A DNA stretch of 64,000 nucleotides from Microbacterium oleivorans NBRC 103075 (GCF_001552475.1 NZ_BCRG01000013.1:49161-113160); one strand, 5' to 3'. Counted from the stretch's first letter, positions 33,639-42,426 are shown. Numbers and translations are program-made. Notes: generated from the sequence alone by a model not told the origin.

Positions 33639-34316
33639 ATGCGAGTTCTGGTGGTCGACGATGAGGTGCGCCTGGCCGACGGCGTGCGACGAGGCCTCGA
33701 GGCTGAGGGGTTCGCGGTCGACGTCGCGCACAACGGCGTCGACGGACTCTGGCGCGCCCGCGAGACGACCTACGACGCGATCGTGCTCGACCTGATGATG
33801 CCGGGGATGAGCGGCTGGAAGGTCTGCGAAGCGCTCCGCGCGGAGGAGAACTGGACGCCCGTCCTCATGCTCACGGCGAAGGACGGCGAGTGGGACCAGG
33901 TCGACGCCCTCGACGCCGGGGCCGACGACTACGTCACGAAGCCCTTCTCCTACCCGGTGCTCGTCGCACGGCTTCGCGCCCTCATCCGGCGCGGCGGGGT
34001 TGAGCGCCCGGTCGCCCTCGAGGCGGGCGACCTGCACGTCGATCCGGCCGCGCGACGCGTGCGACGCGGAGACACCCCGATCGAGCTGACCTCGCGCGAG
34101 TTCGCGGTGCTCCTGCACCTCATCCGCCATAAGGGCCAGGTCGTCTCCAAGCGCGACCTCATCGCAGGCGTCTGGGACGACGACTTCGACGGCGACCCGA
34201 ACATCGTCGAGGTCTACGTCGGACATCTTCGCCGCAAGCTCGACCGGCCGTTCGAGCGGACCGCGATCGAGACCGTGCGCGGCGCCGGATACCGGCTGGC
34301 GGCCGACGGTGGCTGA
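33639..34316 (+). CDS. OmpR-family two-component response regulator
   Basis: 225 aa. Receiver domain with acidic DDE at 7-9, phosphoacceptor Asp51 (IVLDLMMPG), Thr79 and Lys101 (YVTKPF). The C-terminal winged helix (about 128-222) has LTSREFAVLLHLIRHKGQVVSK and the end VEVYVGHLRRKLD...TVRGAGYRL. It overlaps the kinase gene by 8 bp. It likely binds the GCTTCAG direct repeats upstream of itself and of the gene at 36247. The input signal is unknown. Confidence 0.93.
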   Translation: MRVLVVDDEVRLADGVRRGLEAEGFAVDVAHNGVDGLWRARETTYDAIVLDLMMPGMSGWKVCEALRAEENWTPVLMLTAKDGEWDQVDALDAGADDYVTKPFSYPVLVARLRALIRRGGVERPVALEAGDLHVDPAARRVRRGDTPIELTSREFAVLLHLIRHKGQVVSKRDLIAGVWDDDFDGDPNIVEVYVGHLRRKLDRPFERTAIETVRGAGYRLAADGG

Positions 34317-35625
34317 ACGGATGCCGCTGCTCAGATCCCTCCGGGCGCGTATCACGGCCGCCGCGACCCTCATCGTCGCCGTCGTGATGGTGCTCGCGTC
34401 GATCGGGTTCAGCGCCGTGCTCAGCTCGGAGGTGCGGGATGCGACCGCTCGCGCGGCGGAGACCCGGGCGACCGAGCTCGCGCAGCGGGTCGAGGCATCC
34501 GGAACTGCCGGCATCGCCGACCTCGACGACGACATCGTGCAGGTGGCCGACGCCTCCGGGCGGGTGGTCGCCGCCTCCGAGGACGCCGACGACGGCACCC
34601 TTCCCGCCGATCGCGAGGGGCAGGTCGTGACGTACGACGGCGATCCCGTCTTGATCATCGTGGAGGACGTCGACGACGATGCGGACACCCGGATCGTGCT
34701 CGCCGCCTCGGTCGACGGCGATGACGCCACGCTCGCCACCGTGGCGTGGCTGCTCGCGGCATCCACTCTCCTCGTCGTCCTCGTCGTCGCGGCCGTCACC
34801 TGGTGGGTCGTCGGCCGCGCGCTGCGGCCGGTCGGCCGGATCCGTCGTGAGGTCGACGACATCACCGCCGATCGGCTCGACCGGCGTGTGCCCGAACCGT
34901 CGTCGGGCGACGAGATCGCGGCGCTCGCGATCACGATGAACCGCATGCTCGACCGGCTCGACGCGTCCGCGACGGCGCAGCGGCGATTCGTCTCGGATGC
35001 CTCGCACGAACTGCGCTCGCCTCTCGCCACCATGCGCCAGCACGCCGAACTCGCGCGGGCTCACCCCGACGCGACGACGCTCGACGATCTCGCCGAGGTG
35101 GTCGCCGAGGAGGGCGTGCGGATGCAGGACCTCGTCGACGGCCTGCTCGTGCTGACCCGCCTCGACGAACAGGGTTCGCAGCGCCGGGGACCCGTCGACC
35201 TGGACGATCTCGCCCTCGCCGAGGTGTCGCGCCTTCGCGCCGCGGGCCTCACCGTCGACGGCTCCGCGATCAGCGCCGTGCAGGTCACGGGCGACGAGCG
35301 TCTGCTGGGTCGGATCGCCCGCAACCTGGCCGACAACGCGGCCCGACACGCGGCATCCCGGGTCGCCATCAGCGTCGCCCGTGACGGCGCCCAGGCGGTG
35401 CTGACGGTCGATGACGACGGCAACGGCATCCCGCCCGAGGAGCGCGAGCGCGTGTTCGAACGCTTCGTGCGCCTCGACGAAGGACGGGCGCGGGATGCCG
35501 GGGGCAGCGGCCTCGGCCTCGCGATCGTCGCGGGCGTGGTGCGAGCCTCGGGCGGCACGGTCTCGGTCGGCGAGTCGCCGCTGGGCGGCGCCCGCTTCAC
35601 CGTGCGACTGCCGGCATCCGACTGA
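34309..35625 (+). CDS. sensor histidine kinase
   Basis: 438 aa. First membrane helix about 14-37, an extracytoplasmic acidic sensor region (about 38-142, rich in DD and EDVDDD), second helix about 143-168, HAMP domain, HisKA with His233 in SDASHELRSPLATM, and HATPase_c with NLADNAARHA, DDDGNGIPPEERERVFERF and GGSGLGLAI. The acidic sensor patch suggests a cation or cationic-peptide ligand, as in PhoQ-like kinases; that is inference. The GTG lies inside the regulator gene; an ATG four codons later is an alternative. Confidence 0.92.
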   Translation: MAERMPLLRSLRARITAAATLIVAVVMVLASIGFSAVLSSEVRDATARAAETRATELAQRVEASGTAGIADLDDDIVQVADASGRVVAASEDADDGTLPADREGQVVTYDGDPVLIIVEDVDDDADTRIVLAASVDGDDATLATVAWLLAASTLLVVLVVAAVTWWVVGRALRPVGRIRREVDDITADRLDRRVPEPSSGDEIAALAITMNRMLDRLDASATAQRRFVSDASHELRSPLATMRQHAELARAHPDATTLDDLAEVVAEEGVRMQDLVDGLLVLTRLDEQGSQRRGPVDLDDLALAEVSRLRAAGLTVDGSAISAVQVTGDERLLGRIARNLADNAARHAASRVAISVARDGAQAVLTVDDDGNGIPPEERERVFERFVRLDEGRARDAGGSGLGLAIVAGVVRASGGTVSVGESPLGGARFTVRLPASD

Positions 35626-35637
35626 ACGGATCCGACG

Positions 35638-36150
35638 TCAGTCGGCGTGCTCCGGAGGCCAGACCACCGCGAAGCGTTCGAAGACGATCTCGTCGGCTTC
35701 CGACCAGGTCGCGCCGCGCGCGGCGGCTACGCGGGTGAAGTAGCGGCGGTGCTCGCGCTGCCAGCTCTCCAGCGACCGGTCGTCCTCGCCCTCGTCGGCG
35801 GCGAAGGCAGCATCCGCACTCGCGAACGGACCGATGCGCAGTTCCGTGCTCCTGATGATGATGCGGGGCGTGCCGCTGCCGTCGCAGGCGATCCAGTGCG
35901 AGCCGACGCGGGGAACAACATCGCCGCGCGCCAGGAAGTCGGCGACGAGCTCGGAGGTGGCGCGTTTCGGACCCGTCAGGACGGCGTCGAGCAGCTCGTC
36001 CGCGAGCCGCACACTGTCGCCGAAGTGCTCGACGGTGTACTCGGGTCCGGCGGCCGCGGCCTCGGGGCGGGCGTCCCGGTACGCCGCCCACATGCGATCG
36101 GCGGCGGCGCGGTCGAGCGGGAGGGCGGCGGATGAGGTGCTCTCTGGCAT
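35638..36150 (-). CDS. ASCH-domain protein
   Basis: 170 aa. The ASCH fold covers about residues 40-165, with LLDAVLTGPKRATSELVADFLARGD (split here only as the recognisable core) and ESWQREHRRYFTRV. ASCH domains belong to the PUA superfamily and bind RNA; some act as N4-acetylcytidine amidohydrolases. It sits between the kinase gene and the PepSY-like gene but on the other strand, so it is not part of that operon. Confidence 0.88.
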   Translation of the reverse strand: MPESTSSAALPLDRAAADRMWAAYRDARPEAAAAGPEYTVEHFGDSVRLADELLDAVLTGPKRATSELVADFLARGDVVPRVGSHWIACDGSGTPRIIIRSTELRIGPFASADAAFAADEGEDDRSLESWQREHRRYFTRVAAARGATWSEADEIVFERFAVVWPPEHAD

Positions 36151-36195
36151 CGAACGATCCTCGCACCCACCGGCATCCGAGTGAACCTGAACGGC

Positions 36196-36240
36196 GCTTC
36201 AGGTCGCTTCAGGTCAGCTTCAGTACCCGCTCGGCACTCT
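36196..36240 (+). promoter_or_regulatory. triple GCTTCAG operator and promoter of the PepSY-like gene
   Basis: GCTTCAG starts at 36196, 36206 and 36217 (10- and 11-bp steps). CACTCT at 36235-36240 ends six bases before the ATG at 36247. The last repeat ends 23 bases before the ATG, against 23 bases in the response regulator promoter at 33598-33632, an almost identical arrangement. Control by the adjacent OmpR-type regulator is therefore likely. Confidence 0.7.
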
Positions 36241-36246
36241 GGGGTC

Positions 36247-36990
36247 ATGAGCGAGAACAACACCACCCCCGACCACACGCCCACCACCGACGCGACCGTC
36301 CCGATGACGCCCGTCGCCGATGCTCCGGTTGCCGCTCCGAAGCGGCGTGGACGCTCCGCCCTCGTCACAGGCGGCGCTGCGCTCGGCGCACTCCTCCTGA
36401 TCGGCGGCGGCGTCGCCGCAGGCTCCGCCCTGGCGGACGACCGCGACGACCAGGTGGACAGCGTCTCGTCGAGCCAGCGTTCCGACGTGGCCTCGACCGG
36501 CAGCACCTCGACGGCCGAGGTGTCCGACGACACCCGGAGCGACGACGACGTGCCCGCGACGGCATCCGGTGACTTCGGCGCCGCGAGCGCGAGCGACCTG
36601 TCGACGATCGCCGACGCCGCGAAGGGTGTCGCGAAGGGCGCCCCGACCGGCATCGACGCGAACCGCGACGGCAGCTGGGACGTCTCACTGACCGCTGCCG
36701 ACGGCGCCGAGACCGAGGTGCTCGTGCGCGCCGACGGCACCGCCGTCGTGGCCGAGGCCGAGCCCGCCGAGGCCGACGACCGTGCCCCCCAGAACGTCCT
36801 CGACGCGAAGACGCTCTCGACCATGGTTGACGCGGCACTCGCCGAGCGGCCGGGACGCGTCATCGACATCGACGCGGACGACGACAACCGGTCGCCGTTC
36901 GACGTGTCCATCCTCACGGGCGACCGCCAGATCGTCGAGGTCACCCTCGACGCTTCCGGGAAGGTCCTGGCGACCGAACTCGACGACTGA
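36247..36990 (+). CDS. membrane-anchored PepSY-like protein
   Basis: 247 aa. Cytoplasmic Pro/Thr-rich start, one membrane helix (about 38-62), then an acidic Ser/Asp-rich linker and two PepSY-like repeats (about 110-165 and 190-247) built around DRDGSWDVSL-type and DNRSPFDVSILTGDRQIVEVTLD-type strands. PepSY domains often modulate peptidases or sensor kinases at the membrane. The shared operator points to a feedback or effector protein of the two-component system. Confidence 0.78.
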   Translation: MSENNTTPDHTPTTDATVPMTPVADAPVAAPKRRGRSALVTGGAALGALLLIGGGVAAGSALADDRDDQVDSVSSSQRSDVASTGSTSTAEVSDDTRSDDDVPATASGDFGAASASDLSTIADAAKGVAKGAPTGIDANRDGSWDVSLTAADGAETEVLVRADGTAVVAEAEPAEADDRAPQNVLDAKTLSTMVDAALAERPGRVIDIDADDDNRSPFDVSILTGDRQIVEVTLDASGKVLATELDD

Positions 36991-36992
36991 TC

Positions 36993-37048
36993 GGATGCCG
37001 CCACGCGGCATCCTCGCTCCGGGCGCGGCTCCTTCGGGATCCGCGCCC
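36993..37048 (+). terminator. two consecutive hairpins after the PepSY-like gene
   Basis: GGATGCCGC and its complement (36993-37001, 37005-37013) form a 9-bp stem directly after the stop, followed by GGGCGCGG/CCGCGCCC (37021-37028, 37041-37048). Neither has a T-run. Together they probably end the transcript before the carboxylesterase gene. Confidence 0.65.
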
Positions 37049-37184
37049 GCGCGTGTTCCCGGTGGAGTTGCCGAGGGGATCCCGTTGGATCCAGCCATGA
37101 AAGCGCCCCGGTCGACCCGGCCGCATCGGCCCGGATGCCACGATGAATGCCGCGCCACCCTCGCGCGGTCTCGGAAGGATGCGG

Positions 37185-38594
37185 ATGCCCGACCTGTCAC
37201 CCCACGTCACCCTCACGACGGGCACCGTCGCCGGCGCCGAGACGGACGGGATCCGCCGCTTCCTCGGCATCCCCTACGCGGAGCCCCCGTTCGGAGCGCG
37301 CCGCTTCGCCGAGCCGGTCCCGGTACTGCCCTGGGAGGGGGTGCGCGACGCGACGTCGTTCGGGCCCACCGCACCGCAGAGCCCGTACCAGGGCGAGGCG
37401 GCGAAGCTCTTCGGTAGCGTCGAGATCCCGGGCGACGACATCCTGACCGTCAACGTCTGGGCCCCTGCCGATGCAGAGTCCGCGCCCGTCGTGGTGTGGG
37501 TGCACGGTGGTGCCTTCGAGCGTGGCACCTCCGCCCTCGAGGGATACGACGGAACGACCTTCGCCCGAGACGGAATCGTCTTCGTGTCGCTGAACTACCG
37601 CCTCGGCGCGGAAGGGTTCTCCGTGCTCGACGGCGTCCCCCGGAACCTCGGCCTCCTGGACGTCGCAGCCGCTGTCGAGTGGGTCTACCGTGAAATCACG
37701 GCATTCGGCGGCGATCCAGAAATGGTCACCCTGATGGGCGAGTCGGCGGGGGGTGCCCTCGTCGCGGCCGCCGTGTCGCTCCCCCGCATCGGTGAGCGCG
37801 TCCACGGGGCGATCATCCAGTCCGGCCCGCTCGATGCGTCCTCACCGGAACGCGCTGGCCGCGTCACCCGGGCTATCGCGAAGCACCTCGGCATCCCGGT
37901 CACGCGCGATTCGTTCGCCGCGGTCAGCCCGCAGCGGCTCGTCGACGCGCGGCTGGAGATCGCGCGGAAGTCATCGCCGGTGCCGACAGGTGGCTTCGCG
38001 CTCAGTCTCGACCCCGATTCGGTGCCCCGTCCTCCGGAAGAGGCACTCACGGATGCCGCGGCTCCGGTCCTCATCGGAACCAACACGGACGAGTATCGGC
38101 TGTGGCTGAGCCCCACTGCGATCGCCGAACTCGGGCCCGTCAAGGTGGCCGGCCTCGCCCTGCTCGCGCGGATCCCGGTTGGAGCGATGCGCTCAGCGCG
38201 GGCCGCAGGGTTCCGCGGTGCGGAGGCGCTCGGCCAGGCCCTGAGCGACAAGATCCTCCGCGCACCGGCGACCCGCGTCGCGAACGCCCGACCGGATCGG
38301 ACATTCGTCTACGAGTTCGCCTGGCGAAGTCCAGTCCGCGGCCTTCTCGCGGCGCACGCCGTCGAGATCGCGTTCGCGTTCGGTCGTGTGAACGGCCCCG
38401 ACGCGGAGTCGCTTTCCGGAACCGGTGCTCCGCAGACCCTCGCCGACGAAATGCACAGCGCGTGGGTGTCTTTCATCCGGACGGGCGACCCTGGCTGGGC
38501 GCCGTTCGGTGGGTCTCGCACGACACGCGTGTTCGATGAGGTGTCGGAAACGACGCCGCAGCGCCGTCCCGAGGTCGTCGACGCGTTCCGCTGA
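37185..38594 (+). CDS. type B carboxylesterase
   Basis: 469 aa of the cholinesterase/PnbA family. Features: FLGIPYAEPPFGARRFAEP near the start, oxyanion hole VWVHGGAFERG, GLLDVAAAVEWVYREITAFGGDP, nucleophile elbow GESAGG, and the C-terminal His in AHAVEIAFAFGR. Somewhat short but with all catalytic parts. The ATG at 37185 has AAGGA five bases upstream. No signal peptide, so an intracellular esterase with unknown substrate. Confidence 0.9.
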   Translation: MPDLSPHVTLTTGTVAGAETDGIRRFLGIPYAEPPFGARRFAEPVPVLPWEGVRDATSFGPTAPQSPYQGEAAKLFGSVEIPGDDILTVNVWAPADAESAPVVVWVHGGAFERGTSALEGYDGTTFARDGIVFVSLNYRLGAEGFSVLDGVPRNLGLLDVAAAVEWVYREITAFGGDPEMVTLMGESAGGALVAAAVSLPRIGERVHGAIIQSGPLDASSPERAGRVTRAIAKHLGIPVTRDSFAAVSPQRLVDARLEIARKSSPVPTGGFALSLDPDSVPRPPEEALTDAAAPVLIGTNTDEYRLWLSPTAIAELGPVKVAGLALLARIPVGAMRSARAAGFRGAEALGQALSDKILRAPATRVANARPDRTFVYEFAWRSPVRGLLAAHAVEIAFAFGRVNGPDAESLSGTGAPQTLADEMHSAWVSFIRTGDPGWAPFGGSRTTRVFDEVSETTPQRRPEVVDAFR

Positions 38595-38612
38595 GCGGAT
38601 GCCGCCGGTCGC

Positions 38613-39185
38613 TCAGCCGCGGATGGCCGTCGCGACCCGCTCGACCACGGCATCGATGTCAGCCGCTGTCGCCCCGGCATCCGCGTCGTACACGAACTCC
38701 GTCACGCCGCGCTGGATGCCGCAGTAGTCGAGGATGCCGGTGCCGATCTGCGTCTCGAGCGAGACGTCGTACCCGCGGCGTTCATAGAGAGGCGCGTCCG
38801 ATCCGGCGAGGAGTACCAGGTGCGCCGTCAGATGACCGAGTCCCGGACGGATACCGCTTCCCTCCCCGACGCCGAAGGCCCATCCGTTCGTGAACACGCG
38901 ATCGATCCACCCCTTCAGGAGCGCCGGCATCGACCACCAGAACACGGGGAACACCAGAACGAGCTGTTCCGCGCGCTCGATGCGGGCGATCTCGGCGACG
39001 ACATCGTCGGGGTACTCGCCCGCGACGCGATAGGAGTGCCGATCGCCGAGGGTGAACCGGGGGTCGAAGCCCTCGGCAGCGAGGTCGGCGAACTCGACCT
39101 GATCGGGCGGCAAGGCGGCCGCGAGCCGCTCGGCGACGCGATGGGTGAGGGACGACGGATCGGGGTGGGCGACGACGATCAGCAT
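38613..39185 (-). CDS. NAD(P)H dehydrogenase (quinone), flavodoxin-like fold
   Basis: 190 aa. MLIVVAHPDPSSLTH, the FMN-site VFPVFWWSMPALLKGWIDRVF and GVTEFVYDADAG are typical of the MdaB/KefF/NQO group. It reduces quinones by two electrons using NAD(P)H. GGGAGG stands six bases before the ATG at 39185, whereas the ATG two codons earlier abuts it, so the inner start is chosen. Upstream is the long gene-free region. Confidence 0.9.
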   Translation of the reverse strand: MLIVVAHPDPSSLTHRVAERLAAALPPDQVEFADLAAEGFDPRFTLGDRHSYRVAGEYPDDVVAEIARIERAEQLVLVFPVFWWSMPALLKGWIDRVFTNGWAFGVGEGSGIRPGLGHLTAHLVLLAGSDAPLYERRGYDVSLETQIGTGILDYCGIQRGVTEFVYDADAGATAADIDAVVERVATAIRG

Positions 39186-39255
39186 GGACATCCTCCCATT
39201 CTTCACCGATCGGAGGGCGGAGAAAGATGTGGGGGGAAGGTTGTAGCACATCGCG

Positions 39256-39279
39256 CTTGTCCCCCGAAAGGGGGACAAG
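39256..39279. repeat. 10-bp perfect hairpin with GAAA tetraloop
   Basis: CTTGTCCCCC, loop GAAA, GGGGGACAAG. It lies in the 460-bp gene-free stretch, 70 bp upstream of the quinone reductase start. On the plus strand the loop is a GNRA tetraloop. It belongs to no obvious gene end, so it is either part of a non-coding transcript or a regulatory hairpin. Confidence 0.7.
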
Positions 39280-39303
39280 AAAGGACGTGGGAGCGCATAG
39301 ATT

Positions 39304-39460
39304 GTGCGTTGCTGTAGACCAACAGTTGGGGAGCTGGATTGCCCGCACCCGGCTGGTTTCTGGGGGATTCCAGGCGTTCCCGCGTGCGGGCCACGCTACA
39401 GCGCGACGACCCGGCTGGGGTCTGGGGGAGACTCCACTCCAGCCGGGTCCGTTATTTCCG
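39304..39460 (+). ncRNA. candidate structured non-coding RNA or riboswitch-like leader
   Basis: Several nested complementary segments lie in order: GCTGTAG (39311-39317) pairs with CTACAGC (39396-39402) as a closing helix; inside are CCAAC/GTTGG (39319-39329) and CCCGCAC/GTGCGGG (39342-39348 with 39384-39390), the latter containing CTGG/CCAG. Then GACCCGGCTGG/CCAGCCGGGTC (39408-39418 with 39438-39448) makes an 11-bp terminator-like hairpin followed by GTTATTT. A 21-nt direct repeat (39347 and 39409, two mismatches) covers parts of two hairpins. A possible -10, TAGATT, lies at 39298. On the minus strand two loops contain runs of five C. The plus strand is preferred because of the terminator position and the plus gene at 39646. 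No known family was recognised with confidence. Confidence 0.4.
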
Positions 39461-39645
39461 GGGCTTCCGTCGTCAGGATGACCGGCGTATCGTTCCCGGC
39501 AACCCAGCCCCGGGTGTCGGTGCGGAATCGCAGACCCGTTCATCACGGCGATGCATCCGAGAGCCCCGGACCGTCGAGCCGCCCTCCCCCCGCAGCTCCG
39601 GCCCGGGGACTCACCCGTGTCCGTGGCAGGCGTGAGGATGACGGG

Positions 39646-40077
39646 GTGCCCGACTCCCTCCCCTCACCATGCCGCGTCTGCCGGGGCGACTCCGGCGCGA
39701 GGCGGGGCGACGCCTGGTACTGCAACCGATGCGGGTGGCGGCTCGGAGACGCACCCGACGCCGACCTCCCGCGCCCGCACATCGACGTCGTCTACTACCT
39801 CCGCTATCGCGACCGCGTGAAGATCGGAACGTCGGCGACGCCGCGTCGCCGGCTGGCCGCCATCATGCACGACGAGCTGCTCGCCTTCGAACCCGGCGAT
39901 CGACACCTGGAGCACGAGCGCCACGTCGAGTTCGCCGACCTGCGCGAGGGCGGCGAGTGGTTCACCCTCACCGGCCCGCTCATCGCGCACGTCGACGCCG
40001 TGCGCGCTCGGATCGGCGAGCCGTGGGCAGCCTACGACCGCTGGCTCGGCGACGCGTATCGCCGCCTGTCCTCGTGA
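39646..40077 (+). CDS. GIY-YIG/T5orf172-like protein with zinc ribbon
   Basis: 143 aa. The N-terminal zinc ribbon has CRVC and CNRC pairs. The central part has VVYYLRYRDRVKIGTSATPRRRL, resembling the GIY-YIG core of the Bacteriophage T5 Orf172/Mug113 group (YY...KIG..p..R), followed by an ERHVEFADLREGGEWF segment. It may be a nuclease or a nucleic-acid-binding protein. The GTG at 39646 follows GAGGA by seven bases. It is the only gene downstream of the structured region at 39304-39460. Confidence 0.75.
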   Translation: MPDSLPSPCRVCRGDSGARRGDAWYCNRCGWRLGDAPDADLPRPHIDVVYYLRYRDRVKIGTSATPRRRLAAIMHDELLAFEPGDRHLEHERHVEFADLREGGEWFTLTGPLIAHVDAVRARIGEPWAAYDRWLGDAYRRLSS

Positions 40078-40084
40078 TCGCCCG

Positions 40085-40840
40085 TCAGCCCTTGTCGAGG
40101 AAGACCCCCACGCGGTCGCCGTCGAGGACGAACTGGATCGCGCGGCCGTCGGGGAGGTCCGCCTCAGGAGCGCCTTCGCCGGTCAGAGGAACAGCCGCCG
40201 ACGCAGGGAAGGCGCCGACCGCGCAACCACCCCAGATGTTCCCGTCGTAGGACCAGCCGTCAGCGTCGTTGAATTCCTGCGAATCCGGGATCAGCCGGGT
40301 CTCGAAAACCTGGATGCACGATCCGCCCTCGGCACTGCCGCTGTAGAAGCCGTACGTCGTCCGGACGACGGTGAAGCCCTCGTACTGGAACGCAAGCCCG
40401 TCCTCCTCCCATCCGAAGTACCCGGGTGGGATCTGCGGTGTCGCAATCGGGCTCAGGGTCTCGATCTGCTCGGCACCCGACGATGTCGACACCGGTGCCA
40501 CCGCGACCACGGAGTAGGTGAGGCCTGCACCGAACAGGGCGGCAATGACCACGGCCGCGGTCCACACCGCGGTGCGGACCCGCGGGCGACGCCAGAAGGT
40601 CGGCTCGACTTCCGCAGGCGGGACGACATCGGGCTCGCTCGGTGACGCAGCGGCATCCTGGTCGGGGGCGGGTTCGTCGACGGGAGGCAGCACCGGGGCC
40701 TCCTCCACGGCCGTGCGCCGTCCCGCCTCCTCGAGTTCCGCCAACCGGCGCATCGCCTCCGGATCGAGGTGGATGTCGGCGGCCGGGCTGTACGCGCGGG
40801 CGCGCAGCGCGCGGAGTTCGTCACTGATCGGAATCCCCAT
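40085..40840 (-). CDS. single-pass membrane protein of unknown function
   Basis: 251 aa from the ATG at 40840. Cytoplasmic acidic/Pro-rich part (1-85), one membrane helix (about 92-113), and an external domain with two cysteines (SCIQV and GGCAVG) likely bridged. A CACGAT hexamer (complement of 40847-40852) ends six bases before this ATG, supporting it over the GTG six codons upstream. No domain recognised. Converges on the GIY-YIG-like gene. Confidence 0.7.
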   Translation of the reverse strand: MGIPISDELRALRARAYSPAADIHLDPEAMRRLAELEEAGRRTAVEEAPVLPPVDEPAPDQDAAASPSEPDVVPPAEVEPTFWRRPRVRTAVWTAAVVIAALFGAGLTYSVVAVAPVSTSSGAEQIETLSPIATPQIPPGYFGWEEDGLAFQYEGFTVVRTTYGFYSGSAEGGSCIQVFETRLIPDSQEFNDADGWSYDGNIWGGCAVGAFPASAAVPLTGEGAPEADLPDGRAIQFVLDGDRVGVFLDKG

Positions 40841-40965
40841 TCGAGCATCGTGGCACACCGGGCATCCGTGACCTTCGCAGGGCCGTCGAGGCCGTCCATT
40901 ACTCCATTTTGCGACTCGCGCAAGTCCACCCTCGACCTCCGCGGGCAGGGGTAACGTCGTCCCTC

Positions 40966-42426
40966 ATGAGCACTACCGGCACGATTCCCGCGGACGCATT
41001 CTCGATCAAAAGCCCTTACGGGCGGCGAGCGATCGGGCTCTCGATAGCCGCGGCGGTCGGTGGCTTCCTGTTCGGCTTCGACTCGTCCGTGATCAACGGT
41101 GCTGTCGACGCGATCGAGGGCAATTACGAGCTCGACAAGGTGCTCACGGGCTTCGTCGTGGCCGTGGCGCTCCTCGGCTGTGCCGTCGGCGCCATCCTGG
41201 CCGGCACCCTCTCCGACCGCTGGGGCCGCCTCAAGACGATGATGCTCGGCGCCGTCATGTTCCTCGTGTCCTCGATCGGGTCGGGTCTGACCTTCAGCGT
41301 CCCGGACCTCATCGTCTGGCGCGTCATCGGCGGCATCGGCATCGGCATCGCCTCGGTCGTCGCCCCCGCCTACATCGCGGAGATCGCGCCGCGACAGATC
41401 CGCGGCAGCCTCGCCTCGCTGCAGCAGCTTGCGATCACCCTCGGTATCTTCGCGGCCCTCCTTTCCGACGCTGTCCTCGCCAACAGCGCGGGCGGCGCCT
41501 CCGAGCAGCTGTGGCTGGGACTCGAGGCCTGGCGCTGGATGTTCCTCGTCGGCATCGTCCCGGCGGCGGTCTACGGCATCCTCGCCTTCACGATGCCCGA
41601 GTCGCCGCGCTTCCTCCTCGCGAAGGGGCGCAACGACGAGGCCCGCGAGGTCTTCTCCCGACTCGTCCCCGAGGCCGACCTCGACAAGTCCGTCAACGAG
41701 ATCCGCTCGGCGATCGACGAGGACCGCAAGAGCAAGAGCGCGTCGCTCCGCGGACCCGTCCTCGGCCTGCAGGGGATCGTCTGGGTCGGCATCATCCTGT
41801 CGACGTTCCAGCAGTTCGTCGGCATCAACGTGATCTTCTACTACTCCACGACCCTCTGGAAGGCCGTCGGTTTCGACGAGAGCAACTCGCTGACGATCAG
41901 CGTCATCACCTCGATCACCAACGTCGTCGTCACCCTCATCGCGATCTGGCTCGTCGACCGGGTCGGCCGCAAGCCGATCCTGCTGACCGGTTCGGTCCTC
42001 ATGACCCTGTCGCTCGCGACCATGGCCCTGGCCTTCGCATTCTCGGTCACGGTCGACGGCGAGGTCTCGCTCCCCGGTGCATGGGGCCCGATCGCGCTCG
42101 TCGCGGCGAACCTGTTCGTCGTCGGATTCGGCGCCTCGTGGGGGCCGCTCGTCTGGGTGCTCCTCGGCGAGATCTTCCCCAGCCGCATCCGCGGTAAGGC
42201 ACTCGGCGTGGCTGCCGCCGCGCAGTGGATCGCCAACTTCCTCATCACCGTCTCGTTCCCGGCGATGTCGGGCTGGTCGCTGCCGCTCACCTACGGCATG
42301 TACGCCCTGTTCGCGGGGCTGTCGTTCGTCTACGTCGCCTTCCGGGTGCCCGAGACGAAGGGCATGGCGCTCGAGCAGACCGAGACGCTGTTCGTCCGCA
42401 AGCAGAAGGACAAGGCGCCGCGCTGA
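40966..42426 (+). CDS. MFS sugar porter
   Basis: 486 aa, 12 membrane helices. Sugar-porter signatures are complete: LSDRWGRLKT after helix 2, PESPRFLLAKGR after helix 6, QQFVGINVIFYYS in helix 7, VDRVGRKPIL, and PETKGMALEQ at the end. It is expected to import a hexose or pentose with protons. A TAACGT hexamer lies eight bases before the ATG and no close Shine-Dalgarno is seen. The substrate cannot be told from sequence. Confidence 0.93.
   Translation: MSTTGTIPADAFSIKSPYGRRAIGLSIAAAVGGFLFGFDSSVINGAVDAIEGNYELDKVLTGFVVAVALLGCAVGAILAGTLSDRWGRLKTMMLGAVMFLVSSIGSGLTFSVPDLIVWRVIGGIGIGIASVVAPAYIAEIAPRQIRGSLASLQQLAITLGIFAALLSDAVLANSAGGASEQLWLGLEAWRWMFLVGIVPAAVYGILAFTMPESPRFLLAKGRNDEAREVFSRLVPEADLDKSVNEIRSAIDEDRKSKSASLRGPVLGLQGIVWVGIILSTFQQFVGINVIFYYSTTLWKAVGFDESNSLTISVITSITNVVVTLIAIWLVDRVGRKPILLTGSVLMTLSLATMALAFAFSVTVDGEVSLPGAWGPIALVAANLFVVGFGASWGPLVWVLLGEIFPSRIRGKALGVAAAAQWIANFLITVSFPAMSGWSLPLTYGMYALFAGLSFVYVAFRVPETKGMALEQTETLFVRKQKDKAPR

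Noticed and set aside
39304..39460. tRNA, tmRNA, SRP RNA or RNase P RNA in the structured region
   Set aside because: No T-loop GGTTCRANTCC, no SRP GGAAGCAGC core and too short for RNase P; kept only as an unassigned structured candidate.
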